Shown here in pieces: positions 7,835 through 15,843 of a stretch of DNA of 36,507 bases. The stretch is from Bacteroidota bacterium (GTDB lineage: Bacteria > Bacteroidota > Ignavibacteria > SZUA-365), in the NCBI GenBank assembly GCA_023432805.1, contig JAEYUG010000120.1, positions 1 through 36,507 on the forward strand. The letters run 5' to 3'. A program made the translations under genes and the position numbers. Within the stretch, counting starts at the first letter, position 1; every line of letters starts with the position of its first letter. The notes beneath the pieces are model-generated. The model was not told the origin of the DNA, searched no databases, and saw nothing but the letters and a program-made list of their open reading frames with translations.

Positions 7835-8977
7835 ATGATTGACATCCCCGTCATCCAGGATCCCAACGCACCGGTGTGGCAGCCGCCGCAGGTCAAGGCC
7901 GTGCGGCGTCGCACGCGCAAGGTGTGGGTGGGTGGCATACCCGTCGGGGGCGACGCGCCCGTGTCGGTGCAGACGATGACGAAGACGAAGACGAGCGACG
8001 TCGCGGGCACGGTCGCGCAGATCGTGGCGGCGGCCGATGCCGGCTGCGACATCGTGCGTGTGACGGTCAACGACCGCGAGGCGGCCGAAGCCATGCACGA
8101 GATCGTGCGGCAGTCGCCGATACCCATCGTCGCAGACATCCATTTCAACCACGTGTTCGCGCTGGAATCGATTCGCGCGGGCGTGGCGAAGGTGCGTATC
8201 AATCCCGGCAACATCGGATCGATCGACCGCATCCACGAGGTGCTCGGGGCGGCAAAGGAGCGGGGTATCCCGATCCGCATCGGTGTGAATTCCGGTTCGC
8301 TCGAAGAGGACATCCTCGAAAGGCACGGGTACCCGACCGCGGAGGCGCTGTTCGAGAGCGCGATGCGGCATGCGCAGATCTGCGAAGATGCCGGGTTCCG
8401 CGACGTGATCATCTCGGTCAAGAGCACCGACGTGCGTCTGATGATCGAGGCGTACAGGCTGCTGGCGGCGCGCACCGACTACCCGTTGCATCTCGGGGTG
8501 ACCGAGGCGGGCACGACGAAGATCGGCACGATCAAGAGCGCGGTGGGCATCGGCACACTGCTGGCCGAGGGCATCGGCGACACGGTGCGGGTCTCGCTCA
8601 CCGACGATCCCGTCAAGGAGGTCGAGGTCGGCAAGGAGATCCTCCGGTCGCTGGGGCTCGCATCGCGCAATGTCGAGATTATCGCCTGCCCGACCTGCGG
8701 TCGTCTGGAAGTGGATCTGTTCAAGATCACCAACGAGCTCGAGGAGCGGCTGGCCGGCGTGAAGAAGCCGGTGAAGATCGCATTGCTGGGGTGTGTGGTG
8801 AACGGTCCCGGTGAAGCCAGCGAGGCCGATATCGGCATCGCGGCCGGCAAGGGTGTGGGCATCCTCTACCGCAAGGGCGAGGTGATTCGTCGCCTGAAGG
8901 AGGAGGAGATCATCGACACGGTGATCGAGGAGGTGATGAAGTTCGTGCCGCAGGAGGAGAGCGAGCGGCCGGCCTGA
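7835..8977 (+). CDS. ispG: 4-hydroxy-3-methylbut-2-en-1-yl diphosphate synthase
   Basis: IspG (GcpE) makes HMBPP from methylerythritol cyclodiphosphate in the non-mevalonate isoprenoid pathway, using a [4Fe-4S] cluster and reduced flavodoxin or ferredoxin. The 380-residue protein is the short bacterial form, without the middle insertion of plant or chlamydial enzymes. The TIM-barrel opening contains VSVQTMTKTKTSD. The cluster ligands Cys285 and Cys288 (CPTCGR) and Cys320 (GCVVNGPGE), with Glu327, are all present. The first 20 residues, before the barrel, are a slightly long, family-variable leader. Its presence implies an MEP-pathway organism. Confidence 0.96.
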   Translation: MIDIPVIQDPNAPVWQPPQVKAVRRRTRKVWVGGIPVGGDAPVSVQTMTKTKTSDVAGTVAQIVAAADAGCDIVRVTVNDREAAEAMHEIVRQSPIPIVADIHFNHVFALESIRAGVAKVRINPGNIGSIDRIHEVLGAAKERGIPIRIGVNSGSLEEDILERHGYPTAEALFESAMRHAQICEDAGFRDVIISVKSTDVRLMIEAYRLLAARTDYPLHLGVTEAGTTKIGTIKSAVGIGTLLAEGIGDTVRVSLTDDPVKEVEVGKEILRSLGLASRNVEIIACPTCGRLEVDLFKITNELEERLAGVKKPVKIALLGCVVNGPGEASEADIGIAAGKGVGILYRKGEVIRRLKEEEIIDTVIEEVMKFVPQEESERPA

Positions 8978-9007
8978 GCTTCTTTTCGGACACAAGAATC
9001 CTGTATC

Positions 9008-9028
9008 GAGCCGGCCACCCGCCGGCTC
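9008..9028 (+). terminator. Perfect GC hairpin after ispG
   Basis: GAGCCGGC at 9008-9015 pairs with GCCGGCTC at 9021-9028 around CACCC, 31 nt after the ispG stop. The following bases (GTGTCATTTCATG) give only a weak T-rich tail, so its role as a terminator is tentative. Confidence 0.45.
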
Positions 9029-9055
9029 GTGTCATTTCATGACGGAGGTGGGCAC

Positions 9056-9865
9056 GTGAATCTGCGCGAGGGTATGACAACGCTGAAGGGAGCGCTTCGG
9101 GCGGCTTCCGCACCGCTGCTCGATTTCATCTATCCGCCGCGCTGCCTGCACTGCGGCGAGGCTGTGACGGCCGGGGATCCCCTCTGTTCCTCCTGCATGG
9201 CATCGATGATTTCCAACCCGTGCACACGGGAGGAATCCGCACGCACGCTGGCGTCGCTGCATGCGCCGGTGCATGCGCAGGCGATGTTCGTGGGCTTCGA
9301 GTACGAACATGAGGGTGCAGTGGAGTCGTGTCTGCACGCGATGAAATACGGGTCGCTGCATCACATCGGCACGTGGTGCGGGCGGCTGCTCGGCGAGCAG
9401 CGGGCCGAAAGCGACTGGGCACCGCGCGACGCCGTGCTGGTGCCGGTGCCGCTGCACCGGGTCAAGCGCATCGAGCGCGGATACAATCAGGCCGAGGTGC
9501 TCTGCCGTGGGGTGGCGATGGAGACGGGCTGGGAGGTGCTGCCCGATGCGCTCGTGCGCACGCGCTTCACCGAGTCGCAGGCGGCGATGAAGCTCGATCT
9601 CGAACAGCGACGGACGAATGTGGCGGGCGTGTTCCGCGTGAACGAGGCGCGGCTTGAGATGCTGCGCACGCGGCCGGTTGTGCTGGTGGACGACCTGATC
9701 ACGACAGGCGCAACGATCGGCGTGTGCTCGCTCGTACTGAGCGAACGCGGTGTGCGCGACATCATGCTGCTCGCCGTGGCGCGTCCCTCCACCCTGAAGC
9801 ACCTGCCTGGCGCGACGAGTGCTGCCGGACCATCATCTACTCCTTCTTCGGATCCTGTCCCATAG
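9056..9865 (+). CDS. ComF-family phosphoribosyltransferase-like protein
   Basis: ComF/ComFC proteins have a zinc finger joined to a phosphoribosyltransferase fold and take part in natural DNA uptake in some bacteria. They are also widespread where competence is unproven. This 269-residue protein has an N-terminal four-cysteine finger (CLHCGE, CSSCM; Cys30, 33, 44, 47), the central PVPLHRVKRIERGYNQAE stretch typical of the family, and the PRPP loop VDDLITTGAT at about 211-220. The GTG at 9056 is preferred over a GTG at 9029 because GGAGG at 9044-9048 is 7 nt upstream of it. Its 3' end overlaps the convergent cytidylyltransferase gene by 29 bp. Confidence 0.88.
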   Translation: MNLREGMTTLKGALRAASAPLLDFIYPPRCLHCGEAVTAGDPLCSSCMASMISNPCTREESARTLASLHAPVHAQAMFVGFEYEHEGAVESCLHAMKYGSLHHIGTWCGRLLGEQRAESDWAPRDAVLVPVPLHRVKRIERGYNQAEVLCRGVAMETGWEVLPDALVRTRFTESQAAMKLDLEQRRTNVAGVFRVNEARLEMLRTRPVVLVDDLITTGATIGVCSLVLSERGVRDIMLLAVARPSTLKHLPGATSAAGPSSTPSSDPVP

Positions 9866-10700
9866 GGAGCCACGGGGCACGACCGGCTTCCCAGAGGCGA
9901 TTGAGTTCCACCGCGTCCTTTGGCGTATCGAGACATTGCCAGTAGCCGTCGTACTGGTACACGCCTAGAGATCCCTCGCGCGCAAGCGCGGGAAGGACAT
10001 CCTCTTCGAACACGCAGGTATCGTCGGTGCAGCGCTCGAGCACGGCGCGCTCGACGACGAGGAAGCCTCCGTTGATGCAGCAGTGACTGCGGGGTTTTTC
10101 CCTGAACGCTGATGCAATGCCGTCGGTGTGTTCGATCATGCCGAAGGTGGTCGGCGGCTGCACCGCCAGGAGGGTGGCGGCAACACCGAGGGAATCATGG
10201 TGGGCGACGATGTCGGGAATGGCGACGTCACTGAGTCCGTCGGCATAGGTGACATGCGCGCGATCGCCGCGCAGGTACGGCAGCACGCGGCGCAGGCGTC
10301 CACCGGTCATCGTGTGCTCGCCGGTCTCGACGAAGGTCACCCTCCAGTCTCGCATGGGAGGATGGACGCCCTCGTCGGTCATTGACGGACGATGCGGCGA
10401 GGGAGCCGACCCGTCACCCCACGTGAGATCATGCAGCACACGCCTGTCGGGATACGCGAAGTCGACCGTCATGTCCCTCCCCCCTCGCAGCAGTGCCTCG
10501 AACCAGGCGATGATGTCGTTGCTGCGATGCCCGAGTGCGAGGATGAAGTCGCGCACGCCATGGCGTGCGTAGATGTGCATCACGTGCCACAGCACGGGCA
10601 TGCCGCCGATGGGGGCGAGTGCCTTGGGTGGCGCATCCGGAGATGAACGGAGGCGGAGACCGAGTCCGCCGCAGAGGATGATGACAGGAGGATGATGCAT
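9837..10700 (-). CDS. Sugar-1-phosphate cytidylyltransferase-like nucleotidyltransferase (RfbF type)
   Basis: The closest recognisable family is glucose-1-phosphate cytidylyltransferase, which makes CDP-glucose for dideoxysugar and O-antigen synthesis. Landmarks are the nucleotide-binding IILCGGLGLRLR, PKALAPIGGMPVLWHVM, FVETGEHTMTGGRLRRV, TYADGLSDV, FREKPRSHCCINGGF, and the closing YQYDGYWQCLDTPKD. In the first motif Leu replaces the usual Thr of GGLGTRL. At 287 residues it is longer than the usual 255-260. Much of the excess is a stretch at about 94-118, before WRVTFVETGE, that contains SMTDEGVHPP and is encoded by a DNA repeat also present at 18635-18667. The gene follows the uspA gene by 42 nt on the same strand and may be cotranscribed with it. 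Confidence 0.8.
   Translation of the reverse strand: MHHPPVIILCGGLGLRLRSSPDAPPKALAPIGGMPVLWHVMHIYARHGVRDFILALGHRSNDIIAWFEALLRGGRDMTVDFAYPDRRVLHDLTWGDGSAPSPHRPSMTDEGVHPPMRDWRVTFVETGEHTMTGGRLRRVLPYLRGDRAHVTYADGLSDVAIPDIVAHHDSLGVAATLLAVQPPTTFGMIEHTDGIASAFREKPRSHCCINGGFLVVERAVLERCTDDTCVFEEDVLPALAREGSLGVYQYDGYWQCLDTPKDAVELNRLWEAGRAPWLPMGQDPKKE
10355..10387. repeat. 33-bp dispersed repeat inside the cytidylyltransferase gene
   Basis: The segment begins TGGGAGGATGGACGCCCTCG and ends CATTGACG. It matches 18635-18667 at 31 of 33 positions in the same orientation. Here it is read in frame on the minus strand, giving the peptide SMTDEGVHPP. Its core is an imperfect dyad (GATGGACG, CCCT loop, CGTCGGTC). 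It looks like a palindromic mini-element tolerated inside a coding region. Confidence 0.75.
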
Positions 10701-10742
10701 GAGCGACCTCGCTGGGTGCAGAGCTTCGGATGCAGCACTCCG

Positions 10743-11576
10743 CTAATGGAAGACGAAGACGGCGACGGATTCCTTCTTGAGAAGGGCGCCAGCAGTGGAA
10801 CCGAAGATACGTTCGCCGATGCCTCTGTATGGCGGCGTCCCGAGAATGACCAGGGCGGGGGAAAACTCCTGTGCGGCGTGGAGGATCGCCTCCGTGGCAG
10901 TACCGGTGCGCACGATGAGCTGCGGTTGGAAGCTGTGTGCCCGCAGGAACGCTGCAGCCTTCTCGAGATCGTACTTGTGCTGGTCATACTCCCGGGCGAT
11001 GCAGAGCAGACTGACGGGGAAGTCCTTCGGCAGAAAGGGCGTCACGTGCACGTAGGCCTGGAGGGCCCGAGCGGCGCCCGCGCTGCCGTCGTAGGCGAAG
11101 ATGATGTGCGCGGGCGGAGCACTGTGCTGCGGCACCGCCACGACGGGTGCAATGGGTTGCTGGAGGATCCGCAGCAGGGTATCGTCGGGCTGTGTCGTGG
11201 GATAGGTGTAGTGGGTGCGCAGACCGAGGACGAGGATATCGCCGGTCTTGCTCTCCTCGAGCAGGGCGACGGCGGGATCACCGGTATGGATCACGTCTTC
11301 GCAGGTGACGTCGGCCTTTGCGCATCGATCGCGGAACGCGGCGACAACCTGTTCGGCATGGCGTTTCACATCATTGAGGATGTGCTCGACCGAATGCTCG
11401 GCGAAGTGCATGGCACCAGGCTGTGCACCGGCAGCGAGCCGGTCGATCGACGGTGTGTCGATGATGGCAACACCGATCACGGTGCTGTTGAAGTGCTGCG
11501 CCCGTCGCAGGGCGAGTTCGAGGGCGGCATCGGCGAAGGCCGAGCCATCGAGTCCGACGACGATTCTTCTACTCAT
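10743..11576 (-). CDS. Tandem universal stress protein (two UspA domains)
   Basis: UspA-fold proteins bind ATP or other nucleotides and are induced under starvation or stress; their exact role is usually unknown. This 277-residue protein has two Usp domains. The first starts RIVVGLDGSAFADAAL. The second starts HIIFAYDGSAGAARAL and ends with a GTPPYRGIGERIFGST stretch, close to the ATP-binding G-x2-G-x9-G-S/T pattern. The first domain has LVLGLRTHY in the matching position and appears degenerate for nucleotide binding. It is cytosolic, with no membrane segment. A perfect GTTGCGCGCAAC palindrome lies about 100 nt upstream. Confidence 0.88.
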   Translation of the reverse strand: MSRRIVVGLDGSAFADAALELALRRAQHFNSTVIGVAIIDTPSIDRLAAGAQPGAMHFAEHSVEHILNDVKRHAEQVVAAFRDRCAKADVTCEDVIHTGDPAVALLEESKTGDILVLGLRTHYTYPTTQPDDTLLRILQQPIAPVVAVPQHSAPPAHIIFAYDGSAGAARALQAYVHVTPFLPKDFPVSLLCIAREYDQHKYDLEKAAAFLRAHSFQPQLIVRTGTATEAILHAAQEFSPALVILGTPPYRGIGERIFGSTAGALLKKESVAVFVFH

Positions 11577-11673
11577 GAGGCCCCCCGTCTGGTGCTTGCG
11601 GGTGTCATGCGTACGGCGCTCCCGGCACGCGGAGGCACGCAGGATCCGAAGCTGTAGGAATCAAGTATTGTTC

Positions 11674-11685
11674 GTTGCGCGCAAC
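11674..11685. promoter_or_regulatory. 12-bp palindrome upstream of uspA
   Basis: GTTGCGCGCAAC is a perfect dyad located between the start of the uspA gene (11576) and the end of the membrane-protein gene (11741), both on the minus strand. It could be an operator. The regulator is not known. Confidence 0.25.
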
Positions 11686-11740
11686 ATACACATTCTCGCG
11701 CACGACTTCCACCCTCTTTTCAGGAGCGCCTCGCGGCGTG

Positions 11741-13111
11741 CTACATCCGCATCGAGAGGTTGAGGAGCGGCAGCGGGACCCTTGTGCTTCTGAGGCTCGG
11801 GGTGACGAGACCGGCCAGCCCGATCGGTGAAATCGACAGGTGGATTCCCCCCGTGGTCGGCGTCGTGAGTGCCTGATCGGCGAAGCTGTTGTACATGAGC
11901 AGGAAGCCGGCAACACCTCCCAGCGCTGTTCCAATCGGTATTCCCTTCCCATCTTCGGCGTCGAACATCATTCCGAAACCGAGTCCCATCAGCGCACCGC
12001 CCGTGGTGGCGAGTCCGATATAATTACCCTGGCTGGCACTGAAGTTTCTGCCACGGACGCTCTCATGGCCGATGAGCAATCCCGCCACGCTGCCGAGGAT
12101 CATGGAGCTGTAGGCGACATTCGGGTTTTCGATCGTGGACACACCTTCGATCAAGAGCACGGGGACGAAGGCGCCGAGCAGGCCGGTGGTGGTGAGCACG
12201 GCCGCATCTCCGGCGGTATACTCCTGATTGTTCGCCATCGCATTGCCGACGAGGTACCCGATGACGGATCCCCCGAAGCCGAGCAGAGGACCTGCGGGTC
12301 CCTCATCGCTTGCGTCGAGAAGTCCATAGCTTGCCATGCCGATACCCGCACCGAAGGCTCCGACAGTACTGAGCACGCCGGCATGACCGGCGGAGAGCTT
12401 GTTGACGCGCGCGATGTGGTAACCACCGATCATTTCACCGACACTCGTGATCGTTCCGAGTGCTGCGAAGGTCTCTGCGTCGAAGTCGGTGCTTCCATCC
12501 ATGAGCCAGGAGAGCAGGAAGCCATCGAAGATGCCGCGTGCGCCACCATGCAGGGCAAGCGTGGCCATGCTGTTGGTGACCTCGGACCGTTGCGTGGCGA
12601 GATAGGGGAAGAGAAAGCCGCCGCCGCTGATGAGGAAGTACATGCCTCCGTAGGCGGTGCCTTTGGCGCCGATGGCTCCGGGCACAGCCCAGCCGTAGAA
12701 GGCCAGCGACAACGTGGTCGTGCCGGTGATGAGCGCCGAGCGTCCCTCCTGATTGAGGGCGAGTTCGGGAGCGCGTGCGCGGATGCCGTCGCTCACGCGT
12801 CTGCGCAGTGCGTCGGTTTCGACCTGGGTGAGTGCTGTGCGGGCCCGGCTGATTTTCCCGTCGACGCGCGATTCGATTTCGAGCACGTACGAGGTGTCCT
12901 CACGTTGGAACAGGCGGGCGAGCACGAAGTCCCGCACATCGGGGAACAGGTGCAGCTGCGACTCCTGCTCGGCGGTGATATGTTCGACCTTGCCTTCGGC
13001 ATCGATCGGCACCTGGGTCTCCCGCAGATCCTGTGCCTGCAGCGGCATGCCTGCCTGCACGAACGACAGAAGCATGAGAGGAAGGACAATATGCAACACG
13101 GTTGCGCGCAT
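11741..13111 (-). CDS. Glycine-rich polytopic membrane protein of unknown family
   Basis: I do not recognise the family. The 456-residue product begins with a signal peptide (MRATVLHIVLPLMLLSFVQA, likely cut after QAQ near residue 27). A soluble segment at about 28-130 is rich in charged residues. The remainder alternates hydrophobic, Gly/Ala-rich stretches of 15-22 residues with short loops, for example TLSLAFYGWAVPGAIGAKG, GFGGSVIGYLVGNAMANN and LGSVAGLLIGHESVRGRNF. These look like weak internal repeats, and a membrane or outer-envelope location is likely. The start at 13111 is preferred over in-frame codons upstream because GGAG (13119-13122) is 7 nt away and the signal peptide then begins the protein. 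It is monocistronic and divergent from the AbiE-like pair. Confidence 0.6.
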   Translation of the reverse strand: MRATVLHIVLPLMLLSFVQAGMPLQAQDLRETQVPIDAEGKVEHITAEQESQLHLFPDVRDFVLARLFQREDTSYVLEIESRVDGKISRARTALTQVETDALRRRVSDGIRARAPELALNQEGRSALITGTTTLSLAFYGWAVPGAIGAKGTAYGGMYFLISGGGFLFPYLATQRSEVTNSMATLALHGGARGIFDGFLLSWLMDGSTDFDAETFAALGTITSVGEMIGGYHIARVNKLSAGHAGVLSTVGAFGAGIGMASYGLLDASDEGPAGPLLGFGGSVIGYLVGNAMANNQEYTAGDAAVLTTTGLLGAFVPVLLIEGVSTIENPNVAYSSMILGSVAGLLIGHESVRGRNFSASQGNYIGLATTGGALMGLGFGMMFDAEDGKGIPIGTALGGVAGFLLMYNSFADQALTTPTTGGIHLSISPIGLAGLVTPSLRSTRVPLPLLNLSMRM

Positions 13112-13217
13112 CACGGTACTCCGCTGTTGGTGGTTGGAAGCTTCCTTGATCTTCGGACTGCAATATCCGCCATTTGCATCCCCGCCGCAACAGCAATCCG
13201 CCATCCCGGATGCTGTA

Positions 13218-13246
13218 TTGACTGCATGTCATTTATTAAGTAGTAT
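13218..13246 (+). promoter_or_regulatory. Candidate sigma-70-like promoter for the AbiE-like operon
   Basis: TTGACT at 13218-13223 and TAGTAT at 13241-13246 have a 17-nt spacer, in an AT-rich stretch 25 nt before the ATG at 13272. A second -10-like TATAAT occurs at 13252-13257. Confidence 0.4.
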
Positions 13247-13271
13247 GTACATATAATGAAGATATACTAAG

Positions 13272-13955
13272 ATGGTTGAGACAGGATATCAGCGGACACA
13301 TGTCGATGTGGCAGCGCTTCGCGGGGCCATTGCCGATGAGGTGTTCGACTACCAGACACTCATGCATGTGCTACGAGGGTATGCGCATCCCCGCAGCAGG
13401 ATCACAACGCTTCTGCAGCGGGGCACGGTCATGCGCGTCAAGAAGGGCATCTACGTCTTCGATGCCCGCCTGCGTCGCCGTCCCGTTTCACGTGAGCACC
13501 TGTCGAACCTGCTCTACGGACCGTCGTACATCAGTCGTGAGTACGCGCTCGGCTTCCACGGGCTGATTCCGGAGCAGGTATCCGTGGTGACCGCCGTGAC
13601 GACGGGCGGTGCGCGCCGTTTCCACACCCCGCTCGGCATCTTCACCTATGACGCACTTCCCGATGCCGCATACGCGGTCGGGTATTCGCTTGTGGACCTT
13701 GGATCCCACACCGTGTTGATGGCCTCGCCGGAGAAGGCACTCGCCGATCTCGTGCACTTCCAGCGCGGTCTCCGGCTGCGTTCGCAGCGGGATGTGGCGC
13801 AGCTGCTGTTCGAGGATCTGCGCATCGACGAGGAGGCGCTCGCGGATTTCGATCGCATCGTCATGTCGGACATCGAACGGCACGCCGCATCGCAGCGTGT
13901 GCGCGCGTTGATGCGTACGCTGCTGCGCTGGCGTGGGGAGGTGGGTGATGCATGA
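13272..13955 (+). CDS. AbiEi-like antitoxin / transcriptional regulator
   Basis: AbiEi antitoxins are winged-helix repressors that neutralise AbiEii nucleotidyltransferase toxins (type IV toxin-antitoxin). This 227-residue protein has an N-terminal winged helix (about 25-65, with RGTVMRVKKGIYVFD as the wing). A central AbiEi-type domain follows, with YISREYALGFHGLIPEQVSVVTAVTTG and the terminal pattern MASPEKALADLV seen across the family. It overlaps the start of the downstream toxin gene by 8 nt, so the two are translationally coupled. By family, it probably represses its own promoter just upstream. Confidence 0.85.
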   Translation: MVETGYQRTHVDVAALRGAIADEVFDYQTLMHVLRGYAHPRSRITTLLQRGTVMRVKKGIYVFDARLRRRPVSREHLSNLLYGPSYISREYALGFHGLIPEQVSVVTAVTTGGARRFHTPLGIFTYDALPDAAYAVGYSLVDLGSHTVLMASPEKALADLVHFQRGLRLRSQRDVAQLLFEDLRIDEEALADFDRIVMSDIERHAASQRVRALMRTLLRWRGEVGDA

Positions 13956-14814
13956 CGTCGTTCGTCAGCTGCTTCAGCGCCATGCAGTCGGCACTCGTGA
14001 CGATGCGGTGCAGGCACTGCGTGAGATCATGCAGCAGATCACCCTGCTCGGACTCTGGCGTGCGCGGTTCTTCGAGCATGCCGCCTTCTACGGAGACACA
14101 GCACTGCGACTGCTGCATGGGCTGGATCGCTTCTCCGAGGATCTGGATTTCACGCTGCTCGCTCCTGACGCGGCATTCCATCTGGATCGGTACCTGCTCG
14201 ACTTGACGCAGGAAATCACGTCATTCGGTTTCCAGGTCGCCATCACGGAGAAACGGAAAAGCCATCAATCAGCGATCCGGAGCGCCTTTCTCAAGGGAGG
14301 CACGCGCGAATTGCTGCTGTCACTGACCGCGGACGAACGCATCGTGGCGATGATTCCCGCAAACCAGGTGCTGAACATCCGCTTCGAGGTCGACACGGAT
14401 CCACCCGGCGTTGTGGAGACCGTGATGCACCGGCTGCAGCATCCGATCCCTTTTTCGGTTCGCACATGCAGCCTGCCCGATCTGTTCGCGGGCAAGATGC
14501 ATGCCGTGCTGTGCCGTTCCTGGAAAAGTCGCGTGAAGGGACGCGACTGGTACGATTTCGAATGGTTTACCGCGCACCATCCCGAGCTTCGACTTTCGCA
14601 TCTCGAAGCACGGATGCGTCAGAGCGGTCATTGGATCGAGTCGCGCCCGTTGACGCGCACGGCATTCGCATCGTTGTTGCGATCCCGCATCGACACGGTC
14701 GACCATGCCGCCCTGCGGCACGACGTGTTTCCCTTCCTGCGCCGATCCGACGCCGTCGACGCCTGGAGCGCCACCCACTTCCACACCATTTCCCGCCGCA
14801 TCGTCTTCGTCTGA
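13948..14814 (+). CDS. AbiEii/DUF1814-type nucleotidyltransferase toxin
   Basis: AbiEii-type toxins are DNA-polymerase-beta-fold nucleotidyltransferases; some relatives block translation by adding nucleotides to tRNA ends. The protein (288 residues) carries YGDTALRLLHGLDRFSEDLDF at about 48-68. Asp65 and Asp67 are the presumed metal ligands. A second conserved block is KMHAVLCRSWKSRVKGRDWYDFEW. The usual motif reads GGTALR; here the second Gly is Asp50, which may affect nucleotide binding. GGGGAGG at 13935-13941 is 6 nt before ATG 13948, favouring this start over the upstream GTG. A convergent beta-lactamase gene ends 10 nt beyond the stop codon. Confidence 0.85.
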   Translation: MHDVVRQLLQRHAVGTRDDAVQALREIMQQITLLGLWRARFFEHAAFYGDTALRLLHGLDRFSEDLDFTLLAPDAAFHLDRYLLDLTQEITSFGFQVAITEKRKSHQSAIRSAFLKGGTRELLLSLTADERIVAMIPANQVLNIRFEVDTDPPGVVETVMHRLQHPIPFSVRTCSLPDLFAGKMHAVLCRSWKSRVKGRDWYDFEWFTAHHPELRLSHLEARMRQSGHWIESRPLTRTAFASLLRSRIDTVDHAALRHDVFPFLRRSDAVDAWSATHFHTISRRIVFV

Positions 14815-14824
14815 TCCGATGGGG

Positions 14825-15649
14825 TCACCACACCCCGTGGAGACGGAGAAGGGACTCGGCGAGGCGGCGGCGCTGGGCGAGGAAGTCGGCAGGAGGCTTC
14901 CCCACGGGCTCGACGTTGAGCGCGAAGATCCACGCGTCGTCGTCGCGTTCGATCCATCCCACAAACCATCCCACATTCCAGTTTCCGCGCAGCGCCCATC
15001 CCGTCTTGGCGCGCAGCGCAGCGCCGTCGGCGCGCTCGTCGAGCGTGATGATGCGGCGCAGGATGTCGATCGTGCGCGCCGAGACCGGCAGCATGCGCGC
15101 CTGCACGTGCTGCAGAAACGCGACTTGTTCGTCGGCGGAAATGCGCAGCCGACCGTCGAGCCAGAAGCGGTCGATGCCGCCGCGGATGTCGCGGTTGCCG
15201 TATCCGAAGCGCCGCACCCAGTCGCGCATGCGCGTTGCGCCAACGCGGCGGGCGAGCTCCTGAAAGTACGGCACCGACGAGACGCGGATCGCCGCGGCCA
15301 GATCGAGATCGCGGTTCCAGTCGGTGATGGAGCGCTCGACGCCGTCCCACGCAATCACCATGTGCTCGTCGGTGACGACACCGGTCTCGAGTCCGATCAG
15401 CGCGTTGGGGATCTTGAAGGTCGAGGCGGGCGGCAGGCGCCGGGCGCAGCGCGCGGCGTTGACGCGCAGCGTGCGGTCCGCGCGCACGTCATGCACGACG
15501 AAGCAGCCGCGCATGCCTGCGTCGGTGAACACGCGTTCGGCATCGGCACGTGGCGGTGCGGTGAGTGTGTAGGATGGTGTCTGCGCGCACGCCGCGGACG
15601 CGGCAACAAGTGCAACGACCCCCACCATCAGCGGAAGCCACCGCCGCAT
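14825..15649 (-). CDS. Class D (OXA-type) beta-lactamase, exported
   Basis: Class D enzymes hydrolyse beta-lactams through an active-site serine with a carboxylated lysine. The 274-residue protein has a signal peptide (1-22, ending AACAQ). All class D motifs are present: STFK at 76-79 (Ser76 nucleophile, Lys79), SSV at 124-126, YGN at 150-152, KTG at 215-217, and the WFVGW stretch after it. The start at 15649 is supported by GGAG 5 nt upstream and by the signal peptide; an in-frame codon lies further upstream. No integron, transposon or resistance neighbours are seen, so it looks like a chromosomal intrinsic enzyme. Substrate range cannot be told from sequence. Confidence 0.92.
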   Translation of the reverse strand: MRRWLPLMVGVVALVAASAACAQTPSYTLTAPPRADAERVFTDAGMRGCFVVHDVRADRTLRVNAARCARRLPPASTFKIPNALIGLETGVVTDEHMVIAWDGVERSITDWNRDLDLAAAIRVSSVPYFQELARRVGATRMRDWVRRFGYGNRDIRGGIDRFWLDGRLRISADEQVAFLQHVQARMLPVSARTIDILRRIITLDERADGAALRAKTGWALRGNWNVGWFVGWIERDDDAWIFALNVEPVGKPPADFLAQRRRLAESLLRLHGVW

Positions 15650-15688
15650 GGAAACTCCGGGTGCAGTCATGGTTCGACTGTCCAATGG

Positions 15689-15728
15689 GTGAGACAACTC
15701 GTTGAAGCAACATACGCCACCGTCTCAC
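15689..15728. promoter_or_regulatory. Inverted repeat in the divergent beta-lactamase/DUF4258 spacer
   Basis: GTGAGAC (15689-15695) and GTCTCAC (15722-15728) are perfect inverted 7-mers 26 nt apart, in the spacer 15650-15843 that must hold the promoters of both neighbours. It is possibly an operator pair, but the match is short enough to be chance. Confidence 0.2.
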
Positions 15729-15843
15729 AATTGCAGCGTGCTATCGTTGCAGAATTGGATTCGATCGCGATGGTACGAGGGGGCACCGAAACGTATCATG
15801 CGTACGTCGACATGTGTTGAATTCCACCTGAGGAGAGTCTAGA

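Noticed and set aside
9029..9055. Upstream GTG start for the ComF-like gene
   Set aside because: It begins immediately after a hairpin, with no SD before it, whereas GGAGG precedes the GTG at 9056 by 7 nt.
10692..11657. Plus-strand frame of 321 codons over uspA
   Set aside because: It is antisense to a complete two-domain UspA protein.
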